Of a stretch of 32,452 nt of DNA, positions 18,652-27,912 are shown in pieces. This stretch comes from a virus, in IMG/VR virus record IMGVR_UViG_3300029266_000979, positions 1 through 32,452 of that record; one strand, written 5' to 3'. Every line of letters begins with the position of its first letter. The first letter of the stretch is position 1. The notes beneath the pieces were generated by a model that worked only from the letters and a program-made list of their open reading frames with translations, was not told the DNA's origin and made no database searches. Both the position numbers and the translations under genes were made by a program.

Positions 18652-19440
18652 TTAAGGAGTTAACCTCGGGACAGTTATTGTTGAATCATAAGCAAAAACA
18701 TAAGTATTGGTTGCTTGTTTCTGTATAATAGAAACAAATCCTCTAAGAGAATTATTACCGACTTTATTAACTCGTACTAATTCAGGATTTCTTTTTTCAC
18801 TAATTGCTAGAGGTTGTGGAATATCGATTGTTCCTTGATTTACAATTTCATAAACAAGTCTACCCGCTCCTATCGCTTGACTGTTGGCATATTCTCTACC
18901 TGCCGGATCTCTGAAATCATACACGTTTCCAAACTGATCTGTTTCTGTTCCATCTCCAGTAACTACTTTAATCTCTATTTCAAAACCTACATAGTGTCCT
19001 ACTTGTACGAGTCCGGGAATGACAACTTCAAGATATTCATCACTGGTTAAATATGGAGGAAAAGTTACCCAAAATCCAGTTGGAATCCACGTCTCTACGT
19101 TCGGTGGTGTTGTAAAGTTTGTAAACAATTCAGCATTTTTATAGACTCTTAACGTAGGCTCACTACTGCCGCTAGAAATACTAGTTGTAATTGGACAAGC
19201 ATTCCCAATGTTTTCTGTTTCTAAATCTATTCTTGGTTGACCATGTTTAAACAAACATCTATTTGAAGTTGATGTTTGATATGCTAAGATTGTTTGTAGT
19301 TCTAATAGTTCTCTTGATTGTAGAGCATAGCCTGGAATGAAACCAATAGAAATGGGGTTCTTTGTAGGATCCCAATTATCTCCATACCCACTACCCGATC
19401 CAAAAAAAGATTTATTCCATGATTGATTTGTTAGACTCAT
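18652..19440 (-). CDS. Baseplate-to-fibre connector-like protein, DUF4815-like (262 aa)
   Basis: Residues 30-50 read SIGFIPGYALQSRELLELQ, matching the 'PG-x-x-LQ-x-x-EL-x-E/L-LQ' motif of DUF4815-like proteins found near the baseplate in marine T4-like phages. The remainder is beta-rich by appearance, with no catalytic motif. It lies directly after gp8, where T4 has gp9, gp10 and gp11, and directly before the fibre genes. A role linking baseplate wedge and fibres is therefore likely but inferred. The SD GGAG lies 7 bases before the ATG. The family call rests on one motif. Confidence 0.75.
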   Translation of the reverse strand: MSLTNQSWNKSFFGSGSGYGDNWDPTKNPISIGFIPGYALQSRELLELQTILAYQTSTSNRCLFKHGQPRIDLETENIGNACPITTSISSGSSEPTLRVYKNAELFTNFTTPPNVETWIPTGFWVTFPPYLTSDEYLEVVIPGLVQVGHYVGFEIEIKVVTGDGTETDQFGNVYDFRDPAGREYANSQAIGAGRLVYEIVNQGTIDIPQPLAISEKRNPELVRVNKVGNNSLRGFVSIIQKQATNTYVFAYDSTITVPRLTP

Positions 19441-19452
19441 TTTCTACTCCGT

Positions 19453-21018
19453 TCATAGTGGGACTATAAATTTCGCTCTGTACAATTGGTTGCTAATAAT
19501 ATTGAATATGTTCGGTATTATGTATAAGAGATTACCAGAACCGACCTGAACTAGTGATTGAAAAACCTGTTCAACCTCAAAAGTAGCAGCGGGAGAACCA
19601 GAACCAGTAACTATATCTCCGGCAACTGGTGAAGTTTTCTGACCTGTGATGAATAGATTACTTCTTATACTACTACCAGGTCCACTAAAATTATAAGGTC
19701 TAAGATCAACCACAGATGCCTCTGTGTCTGATTGACTAAACTCAACTTTACTATTTAGAGGTAAACGAGGATCACCAATTGCCTTAGCAGTTGTTAGTGA
19801 AAAACCCGACCCACTATTATCTTTGATTTGAACTTTCACTGCTTGTCTAATGTTTAATTTAGTGTCTGTACCTTTACCTAATTCATCACCAACAATACTG
19901 CCTTTATTTGGACCTGCGGCATATATTGGATTTGATATTAAACCAAAAGAACCCATTACTATGCCTTCAGGAAAAGAACCAATCGAACCATTAGACTGAC
20001 TTATACTACCAACAAACATAAGAGTTCTTGCTTGTAGTGCAATAGTAGGATCAGATCCTATATCTAGATCCGAACCACCAAAAGAAGTCTGTGGTGTTAT
20101 TAGAGATTCTAATTCTGTTTTACTTGTAATATCAGAATTACTATTTGGTGAAATGTTTAGTTTTACAGAACCACCGACATAATCATTACCACCATTACTA
20201 ATATTATATCCAGTTAACTTATATCCTTTACTAGAATCATAGGCAGTACCAATACTCACAGATGCCTTAGAACCTTGACCAATAATAGTTAATGTGGGTT
20301 CTGAATCGAAGTAAACATTTTTATTACCAATGTTTATATCTAAATCTTTAATTGATCCTTTGGTAGTATCAGCGGCAAGTTGAACTTGATATTGTTTGTA
20401 CTTTGCACTATTTATTCCTGTAGTCGGTTTTTCTAAAATTCGATTTGGAACAGGCATCCATTTCTCAGTCATAAAACCGAAGAGTTCATCCGTGATAGGA
20501 TAAAGAAACTGCCACGTATATCCATCTTCTGTGGTAAAGGGTCTTGTTCCGATACTACTTGGTTCTATTGTCGATGCAACTCTATCTCTATCTAATCCAC
20601 TCTGACAATTTTTTATACAAACATACACGTTATAATTCGATGTCATCACATATGGTTTAGATTTATATGTAATTTTTCCTTCAAAATCTACATCATAAGC
20701 ATAATTGTTTTTATATGGATTGAATGCATCATAAACTATTCCACTAACCCAAGGAATTCTAGGTGTAACAGCACATACATCCTTCGGTGTCACTCTTTCC
20801 AAAACAGTAATATTCTCATAAGTAAGTTCATCAGTAAATGATGATTCTGAAGATGAACCAGACGTACCTGATATACCTGTTTTTGCCGCAAAGAAAAATA
20901 TCTGATTATCATTAAGAAGATGATCTATAGCATTTTTTGCCACTAAGTTACGAAACTTAATAGAACTAGTATTCTCAATAGTTCTGTTACTTTTATTTAT
21001 GTTTGTTATTGCTGCCAT
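19453..21018 (-). CDS. gp8: Baseplate wedge protein gp8-like (521 aa)
   Basis: The protein has the gp8 hallmarks: an N-terminal part with VSGIVYDAFNPYK, YNVYVCIKNC, and near residue 163 the motif DGYTWQFLYPI followed by WMPVP. T4 gp8 has the same order (a proline-rich entry, a cysteine-containing YxVYxC strand, then DGYxWxYLF) and is about 334 residues. This one is about 190 residues longer, mainly in the C-terminal half. In T4, gp8 is part of the baseplate wedge with gp6, gp7, gp10, gp11, gp25 and gp53. Position after gp6 and the gp7-position gene agrees with T4 order. The SD AGAGGA is well placed. Confidence 0.85.
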   Translation of the reverse strand: MAAITNINKSNRTIENTSSIKFRNLVAKNAIDHLLNDNQIFFFAAKTGISGTSGSSSESSFTDELTYENITVLERVTPKDVCAVTPRIPWVSGIVYDAFNPYKNNYAYDVDFEGKITYKSKPYVMTSNYNVYVCIKNCQSGLDRDRVASTIEPSSIGTRPFTTEDGYTWQFLYPITDELFGFMTEKWMPVPNRILEKPTTGINSAKYKQYQVQLAADTTKGSIKDLDINIGNKNVYFDSEPTLTIIGQGSKASVSIGTAYDSSKGYKLTGYNISNGGNDYVGGSVKLNISPNSNSDITSKTELESLITPQTSFGGSDLDIGSDPTIALQARTLMFVGSISQSNGSIGSFPEGIVMGSFGLISNPIYAAGPNKGSIVGDELGKGTDTKLNIRQAVKVQIKDNSGSGFSLTTAKAIGDPRLPLNSKVEFSQSDTEASVVDLRPYNFSGPGSSIRSNLFITGQKTSPVAGDIVTGSGSPAATFEVEQVFQSLVQVGSGNLLYIIPNIFNIISNQLYRAKFIVPL

Positions 21019-21029
21019 TTATTTTCCTC

Positions 21030-22322
21030 TTATGCTAACGAACATGTACTAACATCCTCATTCGGATCGTTTGGTGAAGCGTTATAATTTTTAGATGAAT
21101 CTGGAGTAAGATATACCAAGTCACCAAGTCGAATATTACCAAAGGCTATTCCTATATCAATTCCATCAGACCAACTTGCAGGATGATGATTCACTGTCCA
21201 GAAAGTGTAGCCTCTGTCTTCTGCTGTATTGTATGTATCTGCTGTGTAAGTATAACCTGCTGCTTCTGCCGAAGCACCATAAGTATATCCAATAGGAAAA
21301 CCATTAGGATTATGTACAGAAGATACACAATTTGGGGTTCCGTTTAGTGGATTTGTTGTGTATGGATTGAAACCGCAAGGGAAAAGATCCTGCCCATTAC
21401 ACACATCAGGAAATGGTTCTCTGGCATCTAGAGTAGTGTCAAATCTATAACACAAATAATTTCCAATTAGAGGTCTTTCTGAGTAACCAGTATCAATTGG
21501 TCCTGGCGGAGCAGGTATATAAGAATCTGGACCGACATTATTAAAGAGTTTAAATCCTGCGGGGTGAGTTATATCTTTAATTGGTTTGGTTGTAAATTCA
21601 TAATCACCAGCATTAGCAATACTTTCTTCTGTACTGACTGATGTAATAGAATAGGAAAACTCTTGGTAATAATCATCCCTGAATCTAACACCACCACTTA
21701 AAGTCTTTCTGCTATCTGACCAATATCCACTATATGTGTTACCTAATGTATCAGTATCTTCTAATAAGTTTGGAACCCATATAGAGTCAGATAAAATACA
21801 CAGTTGTACTTTAGGATAATCAAAATCAATTGATGCTGCATCGATACCAAACAAAGAAGATAGTAAAAATCTACTAGACTCTTCGGTGCCTTTAGTTAGA
21901 TAAAATTGACGAACAAAACTAAGGAATCTACGAATATCAACTATTGAATTTCGATTAGGATTAATCCAATCATAAATAATGTTCCCATCATCTTCACTGA
22001 CAGAAGTATCTGGAAAAAGATGAGCAAACAATTCTTTGTGGTGAATTAAAAGATTACTAGGTACATTAGTTATGTCCATCAGATATGGTATCTGATTGAT
22101 GTTGTTGGTTATTCCTAACCACTCAAAATAGGTTTCAATAAACTTAACATACAATTCATGGTTCTCTAAAATATGAACTGGTAATCTATCACGAACATAG
22201 AAGGGAAATCTCGGAGTGATAATATCAGACGCATTTGAGTTTCTCAATGCCTGTTCATTAAACTGTTTCTTTGCTTTATTTTCTGCAAAGTTTTTAAATT
22301 CTAAGTTGGTACTACTGATCAT
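21030..22322 (-). CDS. Baseplate wedge-like protein with 'KGTE' module in gp7 position (430 aa)
   Basis: The first 130 residues include HILENHELYVKFIETYFEWL, and residues 128-150 carry FVRQFYLTKGTEESSRFLL followed by SLFG. This resembles the 'Y-x-x-KGTE-x-S-x-x-F-x-F' module seen at the N-terminus of large structural proteins in marine T4-like phages. The C-terminal part is rich in Tyr, Gly and Asn and ends without a recognisable domain. It sits between gp6 and gp8, where T4 has gp7, but is much shorter than T4 gp7 (about 1030 residues) and I see no clear similarity. The start codon overlaps the upstream gp6 stop by one base (TAATG). A wedge role is inferred from module and position. Confidence 0.78.
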   Translation of the reverse strand: MISSTNLEFKNFAENKAKKQFNEQALRNSNASDIITPRFPFYVRDRLPVHILENHELYVKFIETYFEWLGITNNINQIPYLMDITNVPSNLLIHHKELFAHLFPDTSVSEDDGNIIYDWINPNRNSIVDIRRFLSFVRQFYLTKGTEESSRFLLSSLFGIDAASIDFDYPKVQLCILSDSIWVPNLLEDTDTLGNTYSGYWSDSRKTLSGGVRFRDDYYQEFSYSITSVSTEESIANAGDYEFTTKPIKDITHPAGFKLFNNVGPDSYIPAPPGPIDTGYSERPLIGNYLCYRFDTTLDAREPFPDVCNGQDLFPCGFNPYTTNPLNGTPNCVSSVHNPNGFPIGYTYGASAEAAGYTYTADTYNTAEDRGYTFWTVNHHPASWSDGIDIGIAFGNIRLGDLVYLTPDSSKNYNASPNDPNEDVSTCSLA

Positions 22323-24034
22323 TATGCGTTAACCGATAGTTGATCGATAACTCCAATCTTAAAAGTTGCCTGCTTTTGTGATTGAACTGACTTAGTATTT
22401 GGCTCAGAACGAATAACAAAGTCAGAAGAGGGGTTGGCATTCCAATCTGTCAAGCCAACAATATATAAGTTACCAGACAAATAATCAACAGTTCCTATTC
22501 TGTAGTTAATATATTTTCTTGTTGCATTTTCAATAATATAAAATCTTAAAAATCCATCCCCATCGTCTTCAATATATCCTAAATTCGAGTCAGCGTCGTT
22601 GAATATATCAATATTAATTAACGAAAATTTACCATTGACTGTTGACTTGATTATTTTATTAGCAAAAGAAACATATAAGTTTCTATCAGTATTGTCTTGG
22701 TATTCATTTCCCAAGAAAGTAGCAGACATTTCTACTTTAAAATCAACTGATCTGATTGCTTTATTGTTATTTACAAGATCTGAGATTATTGTTGAATAAG
22801 GGAAAATTCCTCTAAATCCACAAGCAGGATCATAGTCTCGAATTTTACTTCCTACAATATTATTTAAACCATCACCGTTTATACTAACTAATCTATCAAA
22901 TATAATCTCGCCTTCAAGAATATCTAAGTCATAACATGTTGGTTGAACAAACTCAGGAAGAATTCCTACAACTGTTTTTTCTTGTAACTTGGCAGCAAAG
23001 GCAGAGAGTTGTTCTTGCGTAAATGTCGCTCCAGCATTATTCTTAGTACATGCTAAAAACAATCTACCATACTGGGGTGGGTTGTTATCTTCACCACCCC
23101 AAGCAGTCGCGTCAAATACTTCGGGGTTATCTATCTTGAATACAATCTCAGCGTCCTCGGCGGTAACTGCTCTATTTTGTGCCTGAAAATATGATGGAGC
23201 ATTCCTTCTAATACTTTCAATAGTTTCTCGCTCTTGTCCGCCATAAGCAGAATTTATTACCGAATTAACTTTAGTAACTTTTATAGAACTACTGACGGGT
23301 GCTATACTAAAGACAGTTTCTCCGTTCGCATTATTCACTCCGTTCGGTGTGAGATACTCTACAACAACATCAGAGTTGGCTGGAACTGATACTCCATATA
23401 CACCATCACCAAATGAAACTTCATATGCTCCAGAGTAAATAGCATCAACAAAGAACACTTGAGAGGATGCAGATAGAACCGAAATTCTATCTGCTTTACT
23501 AAACACTACACCACCGACTGTTACTTTAAGTGAAGATATATCAGCCTGTTCAGGAACAGTAACACTACCATTAAAGTAAGTTGTATTTTTTGTTGTGTTT
23601 GATGATGAGTTCTGATAAACCGTTATTGTTCCAGTATCTGATCCTAGATCAATGTCTTCCTTTACTATAAAAGAAAAGGAAGTATCTTGACCATTAAAAA
23701 GTGTACCAGCAGGAACCAACGATCCTGTATTCAGTGTTACATTTATATCTGCTCTGGCTGCAATTCTAGATCTTGGTGTATAACCGACAAGTCTAGCAAG
23801 AGAAACTAGAGAGTCTCTTTTCTGTGCCGAATCTATAAAACTTTCGTTTGCTAAAAAGTTTGTGTATGTTGAAAAGAATGCCGTATTATATGATAAGAGA
23901 TCAATTAAAGTTGACATTGCAGAGCCATTGAAATCAAAATCAGTAAACTCTGGCTTTGTTTTCATGAAATCAACGAGAGAATTTCTTACTTGATTGAAAT
24001 CTGTTTGACTTAGATTGATATATGAATCTGGCAT
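22322..24034 (-). CDS. gp6: Baseplate wedge protein gp6-like (570 aa)
   Basis: gp6 forms the inner baseplate ring that clamps around the hub. Residues 8-100 match the gp6/baseplate J family: FNQVRNSLVDFMKTKPEF, MSTLIDLLSYNTAFFSTY, NESFIDSAQKRDSLVSLAR and GYTPRSR. Near residue 268 the family motif GGQERETIESIRRNAP is followed by RAVTAEDAE. Length is somewhat below T4 gp6 (660 residues). The gene follows gp25 with a one-base TAATG overlap, as expected for coupled expression of wedge partners that bind each other. No damage is visible. Confidence 0.93.
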   Translation of the reverse strand: MPDSYINLSQTDFNQVRNSLVDFMKTKPEFTDFDFNGSAMSTLIDLLSYNTAFFSTYTNFLANESFIDSAQKRDSLVSLARLVGYTPRSRIAARADINVTLNTGSLVPAGTLFNGQDTSFSFIVKEDIDLGSDTGTITVYQNSSSNTTKNTTYFNGSVTVPEQADISSLKVTVGGVVFSKADRISVLSASSQVFFVDAIYSGAYEVSFGDGVYGVSVPANSDVVVEYLTPNGVNNANGETVFSIAPVSSSIKVTKVNSVINSAYGGQERETIESIRRNAPSYFQAQNRAVTAEDAEIVFKIDNPEVFDATAWGGEDNNPPQYGRLFLACTKNNAGATFTQEQLSAFAAKLQEKTVVGILPEFVQPTCYDLDILEGEIIFDRLVSINGDGLNNIVGSKIRDYDPACGFRGIFPYSTIISDLVNNNKAIRSVDFKVEMSATFLGNEYQDNTDRNLYVSFANKIIKSTVNGKFSLINIDIFNDADSNLGYIEDDGDGFLRFYIIENATRKYINYRIGTVDYLSGNLYIVGLTDWNANPSSDFVIRSEPNTKSVQSQKQATFKIGVIDQLSVNA

Positions 24035-24420
24035 TATCTTACTCTTTCTATTGTTATATCTATTACGTCGTTATCATCTAAAAAACTATATTCAACTTCT
24101 ACTTTTAAAGTTCCATCAATATCATTCCAATCGGTAGTAACTTTTCTCAAAGTAACCCTTGGTTCAGATATAGTAATGGCTTTCTTGATAGTAGAATTAA
24201 CTTCAGAAATCATGCCAGGTGATGCTTGATCAAAAAGTCTAGAAAGTAGATTACCCCCAAAGGAAGGACGAAATGGTCTTTCGTAGAAATTAGTTAATAC
24301 AACATTTCTAAGGGACTGCTTGATTGCATTATTATCAAACTTACGAGCAACATCCTTCGTTGATGATTTAGCGAAGTTAAAATCAAGATCAGAATATCTA
24401 AATTTATCTGTTATTGTCAT
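24034..24420 (-). CDS. gp25: Baseplate wedge protein gp25-like (128 aa)
   Basis: This is a member of the gp25/GPW family, universal in contractile tails, which joins the wedge and nucleates sheath assembly. Visible motifs are the N-terminal YSDLDFNF, the LTNFYERPFRPSFGG core near residue 50 (the family N-x-x-ERPF-x-P-x-x-G pattern), and SEPRV near residue 90. Length nearly equals T4 gp25 (132). No strong SD sits at the usual distance from the ATG (the nearest AAAGG is about 12 bases away), so it may depend on coupling to the hub gene 15 bases upstream. Confidence 0.95.
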   Translation of the reverse strand: MTITDKFRYSDLDFNFAKSSTKDVARKFDNNAIKQSLRNVVLTNFYERPFRPSFGGNLLSRLFDQASPGMISEVNSTIKKAITISEPRVTLRKVTTDWNDIDGTLKVEVEYSFLDDNDVIDITIERVR

Positions 24421-24435
24421 ATCTTATGTATGCCT

Positions 24436-27400
24436 TTATGATGGATCATAAGGTAAACTATCTCTATTTAATCTTACTTTCATTGCAGAAGTATTACTAC
24501 CATCAAATACTCTACGAATACCTGTAACTAGATATCTTCCTGATACTGGATTAACTCTAGAAACCTCTGAGGATATTCCTTCCGGATCCTCGCGGGATTT
24601 TGATCTAGGCATAGTAATAGCAACTAAATTTCCTATTGATAAATTCATATCGTTAGGTACTGTTATTTCAATTTCTTGTGCTTGAATGAGAGCAATCTGC
24701 GCCCTTCGATATATTGGTTGTTCCTTTGGTGTGGACCAATATCTATTCCAAGCATAAGAACAATACTTAGCATACTCAACAGACTTACTTGTGTCAGTTA
24801 CAACATTATCTGTACCAACACAAGTGCCATTACAATCTAAGAAGTTTTGCCAATCTTTATTATTATAAATTGGTCTAGAAGCATCATATAATTGAAGTTT
24901 TTCATTTGGGTAATACCCACCAAAATCAGTAAAGTTCGTGGCGCTCGCAATGGCTATCTCGTCAAAACCGGTGAAAGGTACATCATAAGAGTTTCTTCCA
25001 AACTGTCGCAGAAATTCAGAAAAGCCTTCCGTATTCTCCGACATAGATCTTGGTAATCCCTGAATAGCACCATAAGAATAAGGCAATCCTCTTCCCCAGA
25101 GAGCAGGCCATATTAACGAAATTGTTGAAATTGTATTTTCCTTGAACTCCCACGCATGAATAGGAAGGTTCTCGCCGTTGATTTCTGCTGTTGCTCTCTC
25201 CATAGTGTAGGAACTAACATAAGGAACATCGATTCTTTCTTCTGCAATATCTAAATGACCACATAATCTAGGTATTTCACAAGCACTCTTGTGCTTATAT
25301 GATGCATTTTCAATATACTCAACTGTTATGTTCCTTGTAGATTTTCTCGTGGAGCCGGGGCCGGACTGTACTGTAATCGAAGGCAAATCGAATTCAGAGA
25401 AGTCATATGTGATTGGAATATTATTTTCTTCTACTGTATAAAGTAAGCCACTAACTTCTATAAAGTGGGATGGTTCATTACTCGGGTCGAAGGCCGTACT
25501 GTAATTGCCCGGAAAGAAAGCATTAAAATAAGGAGTATAATTGATCGGATTATATGAATCGCTAAATGTAAGTTCACCAAAGTCTTTTATAAACATAGGT
25601 TTTTCAAAAAATTGATGTTGCTGATCTAGACCGTCACTAAAGAATGCTCGAAAGTTTCTAATATTTGGAAGACCTAATCTAGGATTTATCCAATATCCAT
25701 TCCAAAATATACTATTATACCAGTTAATTGGATCACCATATATACCACGAACTCGTGGGGAACAATATTCTTGACCTAAATGTTCAGTAATCAAAGCACA
25801 CTCTGACGGAATGTTATTCCATTTATCTCTAATTGTTAAACAATCAACAGGATCACCACTATATGGTAATAGTGGTTCTTGATTTTCGCATCGTGGATAT
25901 GATTGATTTATATATTCTTCACTAAGTCTAGGAACTATATCAACATCAATTAGTGGTACTTGATTATAAAATTCAGTACTCTGTTCGGTTGGCATACTCG
26001 GATGATCAACCTCACCAAAAAACCTATATCTATTATCTCGTTGTTTTTGTGTACATGGAGAAAAGCGACTTAAATTACGACTAAGAAAACTAGGGGCCCA
26101 TGTGGCGAATATTTCTGCGATGGTCGATGGCAAATTCCCTAGAAGAATTTGCTCATAATATAGTTCTGTATCTAACTGTGGGTATCTTGCAAATATATAA
26201 TCAATTTCTGCTCGCTCCTCTGGAGTTAGTTGTCCTTCCCACCACGTCACTTGCTCTTCTCTACTATTACAATATTCACAATATTGCTGATCAGGTCCTC
26301 TACCAAGAGTTCCTTCTCCTGTCTCTAGTTTATTGAGTCCTGCATTAATAACTAAGTTATGCTCGTAATAAATCCTCTGTAAACTAGCAAGATAATATTC
26401 CTTCAGTGACTTAATAATAGGCATTTTTATCTTGTCATGAACTATTCTAAACTTCTCACCAGATAGATCACTCTGTCTTGCAAATTTAGTCTTAAAGAAT
26501 TCGTGTGGATTTGTTTGGCTGAAAGCATGACGTGTATATGCAGAAGAATTTGAGTATCCATATTCATTACTGTTTAGATCGTAAGGAGAACTATCAAACC
26601 AACTAGATTTTCCAATTCCCTCTTGAAGATATACAGGTGGGATTTCAAGAAAACTAGGCTGAGTATACTTTGTGTATTGATTTTCATCAGAACGGATTAG
26701 TGGATATTGTTCTACACTTGACCATTTATCATAATCCTTTAGGTAATCATATTCTAAACTTTCCTCAATAACAGCCTGTGCTTCTATTACCGTATTACCT
26801 ATAGCATCGTCCAATCCATTTGGACCTATTACTTTTTGTAATCCACCCAACGATGCTGGTAATGTTGCATAGTATGAGGCAAAATCATTATCAGGATTCA
26901 ATTCATAGTAAATAACCTTAGAAGATAAAGCCTGCTTGTTCAGCAAATCCATAAAATCAACTTGTCTAATAATATTAAGATCAACTATTCTACTTATTTC
27001 TTCATCTGAATTACTACCTGAAATATCATAAGTATAAGTTTTGTCAACTTCATTTTCTCGATTTCTTAGATAACTATCAATAGATCTAAAGTGCCATCCT
27101 GTAAGATCATGCCAAGTAAAAAAGTTTGCTGCGTTTGGATTTTCTTGTGATACTGAGTTTTCTGCTAGTTCGTTTAGTAGTTCAAAAATTTTTCTTGGTC
27201 TGGCCTCTCCATTTTCATTATTGTTATGCATCCCAGATAAACTATTATTATAAGACCAATCCTTACTTCCAAGATAATCTGGAGTATTTCGATCATCAAG
27301 ATAAGAAGGAACATAATTAATCCAGTTTGATGTTGGTTCTATGTCTAATAAACCTTTTCCTGAAGTGTTGTTCATGTCTAGATCAAAACCAGCAGTATCA

Positions 27401-27900
27401 AAAATTTTATTGACCAAACCGTAGTCTTGATCCGTTAGATTACTATTACTCTTATTAGAATCTGTGGATATTGGACCAATATGTTTATAATTTAAATGTG
27501 TTTCAAATTTCAATGAATCAATCAAGAACTGATAGGTGGTAAAATTAAAAGCATATGTTGTTACCTGATTAGTTGGATCAATACTCTGTGTAACTTTATA
27601 TACCTTAAATCTCTGAGTAATACTATATGGTTTTTTTTCTCCATCAATATACTCATTACAATTAAAGGAAATGGTTATCCATTCTGTTCCTTGAACACCA
27701 TCTAATTTAGCATCCCATCCTGTAGTATTATCGATGACAACAGTACCCGACATAGAATTACGAAACATATCTTCAGAAAAATCCACACCAATCATATCTT
27801 GATTGACATCAATCGATACAGAAGTACCCCGTCCTACAACAGAGTTATCTGAACCAATAATTATACCTGATATTCCACCTTTAAATGCCGACTGTTCCAT
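24436..27900 (-). CDS. Very large baseplate hub protein, gp27-like (1154 aa)
   Basis: The N-terminal 370 residues look like a hub barrel: GVDFSEDMFRNSMSGTVVI, then ITQRFKVYKVTQ and FTTYQFLIDSLKFE, and about 285 the FFTWHDLTGWHFRSIDSYL segment. The C-terminal 75 residues resemble hub ends: MNLSIGNLVAITMPR near 1084 and SGRYLVTGIRRVFDG near 1119. Between them are roughly 650 residues I cannot assign, including a CEYC pair near 540. T4 gp27 has about 390 residues, so this is a hub core with a large insertion. The gene sits where T4 has gene 5 (after gene 53), but I see no lysozyme catalytic motif and no beta-helix repeat. The SD AGGAG is 6 bases from the ATG. Confidence 0.75.
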   Translation of the reverse strand: MEQSAFKGGISGIIIGSDNSVVGRGTSVSIDVNQDMIGVDFSEDMFRNSMSGTVVIDNTTGWDAKLDGVQGTEWITISFNCNEYIDGEKKPYSITQRFKVYKVTQSIDPTNQVTTYAFNFTTYQFLIDSLKFETHLNYKHIGPISTDSNKSNSNLTDQDYGLVNKIFDTAGFDLDMNNTSGKGLLDIEPTSNWINYVPSYLDDRNTPDYLGSKDWSYNNSLSGMHNNNENGEARPRKIFELLNELAENSVSQENPNAANFFTWHDLTGWHFRSIDSYLRNRENEVDKTYTYDISGSNSDEEISRIVDLNIIRQVDFMDLLNKQALSSKVIYYELNPDNDFASYYATLPASLGGLQKVIGPNGLDDAIGNTVIEAQAVIEESLEYDYLKDYDKWSSVEQYPLIRSDENQYTKYTQPSFLEIPPVYLQEGIGKSSWFDSSPYDLNSNEYGYSNSSAYTRHAFSQTNPHEFFKTKFARQSDLSGEKFRIVHDKIKMPIIKSLKEYYLASLQRIYYEHNLVINAGLNKLETGEGTLGRGPDQQYCEYCNSREEQVTWWEGQLTPEERAEIDYIFARYPQLDTELYYEQILLGNLPSTIAEIFATWAPSFLSRNLSRFSPCTQKQRDNRYRFFGEVDHPSMPTEQSTEFYNQVPLIDVDIVPRLSEEYINQSYPRCENQEPLLPYSGDPVDCLTIRDKWNNIPSECALITEHLGQEYCSPRVRGIYGDPINWYNSIFWNGYWINPRLGLPNIRNFRAFFSDGLDQQHQFFEKPMFIKDFGELTFSDSYNPINYTPYFNAFFPGNYSTAFDPSNEPSHFIEVSGLLYTVEENNIPITYDFSEFDLPSITVQSGPGSTRKSTRNITVEYIENASYKHKSACEIPRLCGHLDIAEERIDVPYVSSYTMERATAEINGENLPIHAWEFKENTISTISLIWPALWGRGLPYSYGAIQGLPRSMSENTEGFSEFLRQFGRNSYDVPFTGFDEIAIASATNFTDFGGYYPNEKLQLYDASRPIYNNKDWQNFLDCNGTCVGTDNVVTDTSKSVEYAKYCSYAWNRYWSTPKEQPIYRRAQIALIQAQEIEITVPNDMNLSIGNLVAITMPRSKSREDPEGISSEVSRVNPVSGRYLVTGIRRVFDGSNTSAMKVRLNRDSLPYDPS

Positions 27901-27912
27901 GAAGACTCCTGA

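Noticed and set aside
26260-26290. CEYC pair in the hub insertion as a zinc finger.
   Set aside because: Only one CxxC pair with no convincing second ligand pair nearby.
24436-27900. gp5-type lysozyme activity in the large hub protein, suggested by its gene position.
   Set aside because: I could not see a T4-lysozyme-type catalytic motif or the C-terminal beta-helix repeats; the ends look gp27-like instead.
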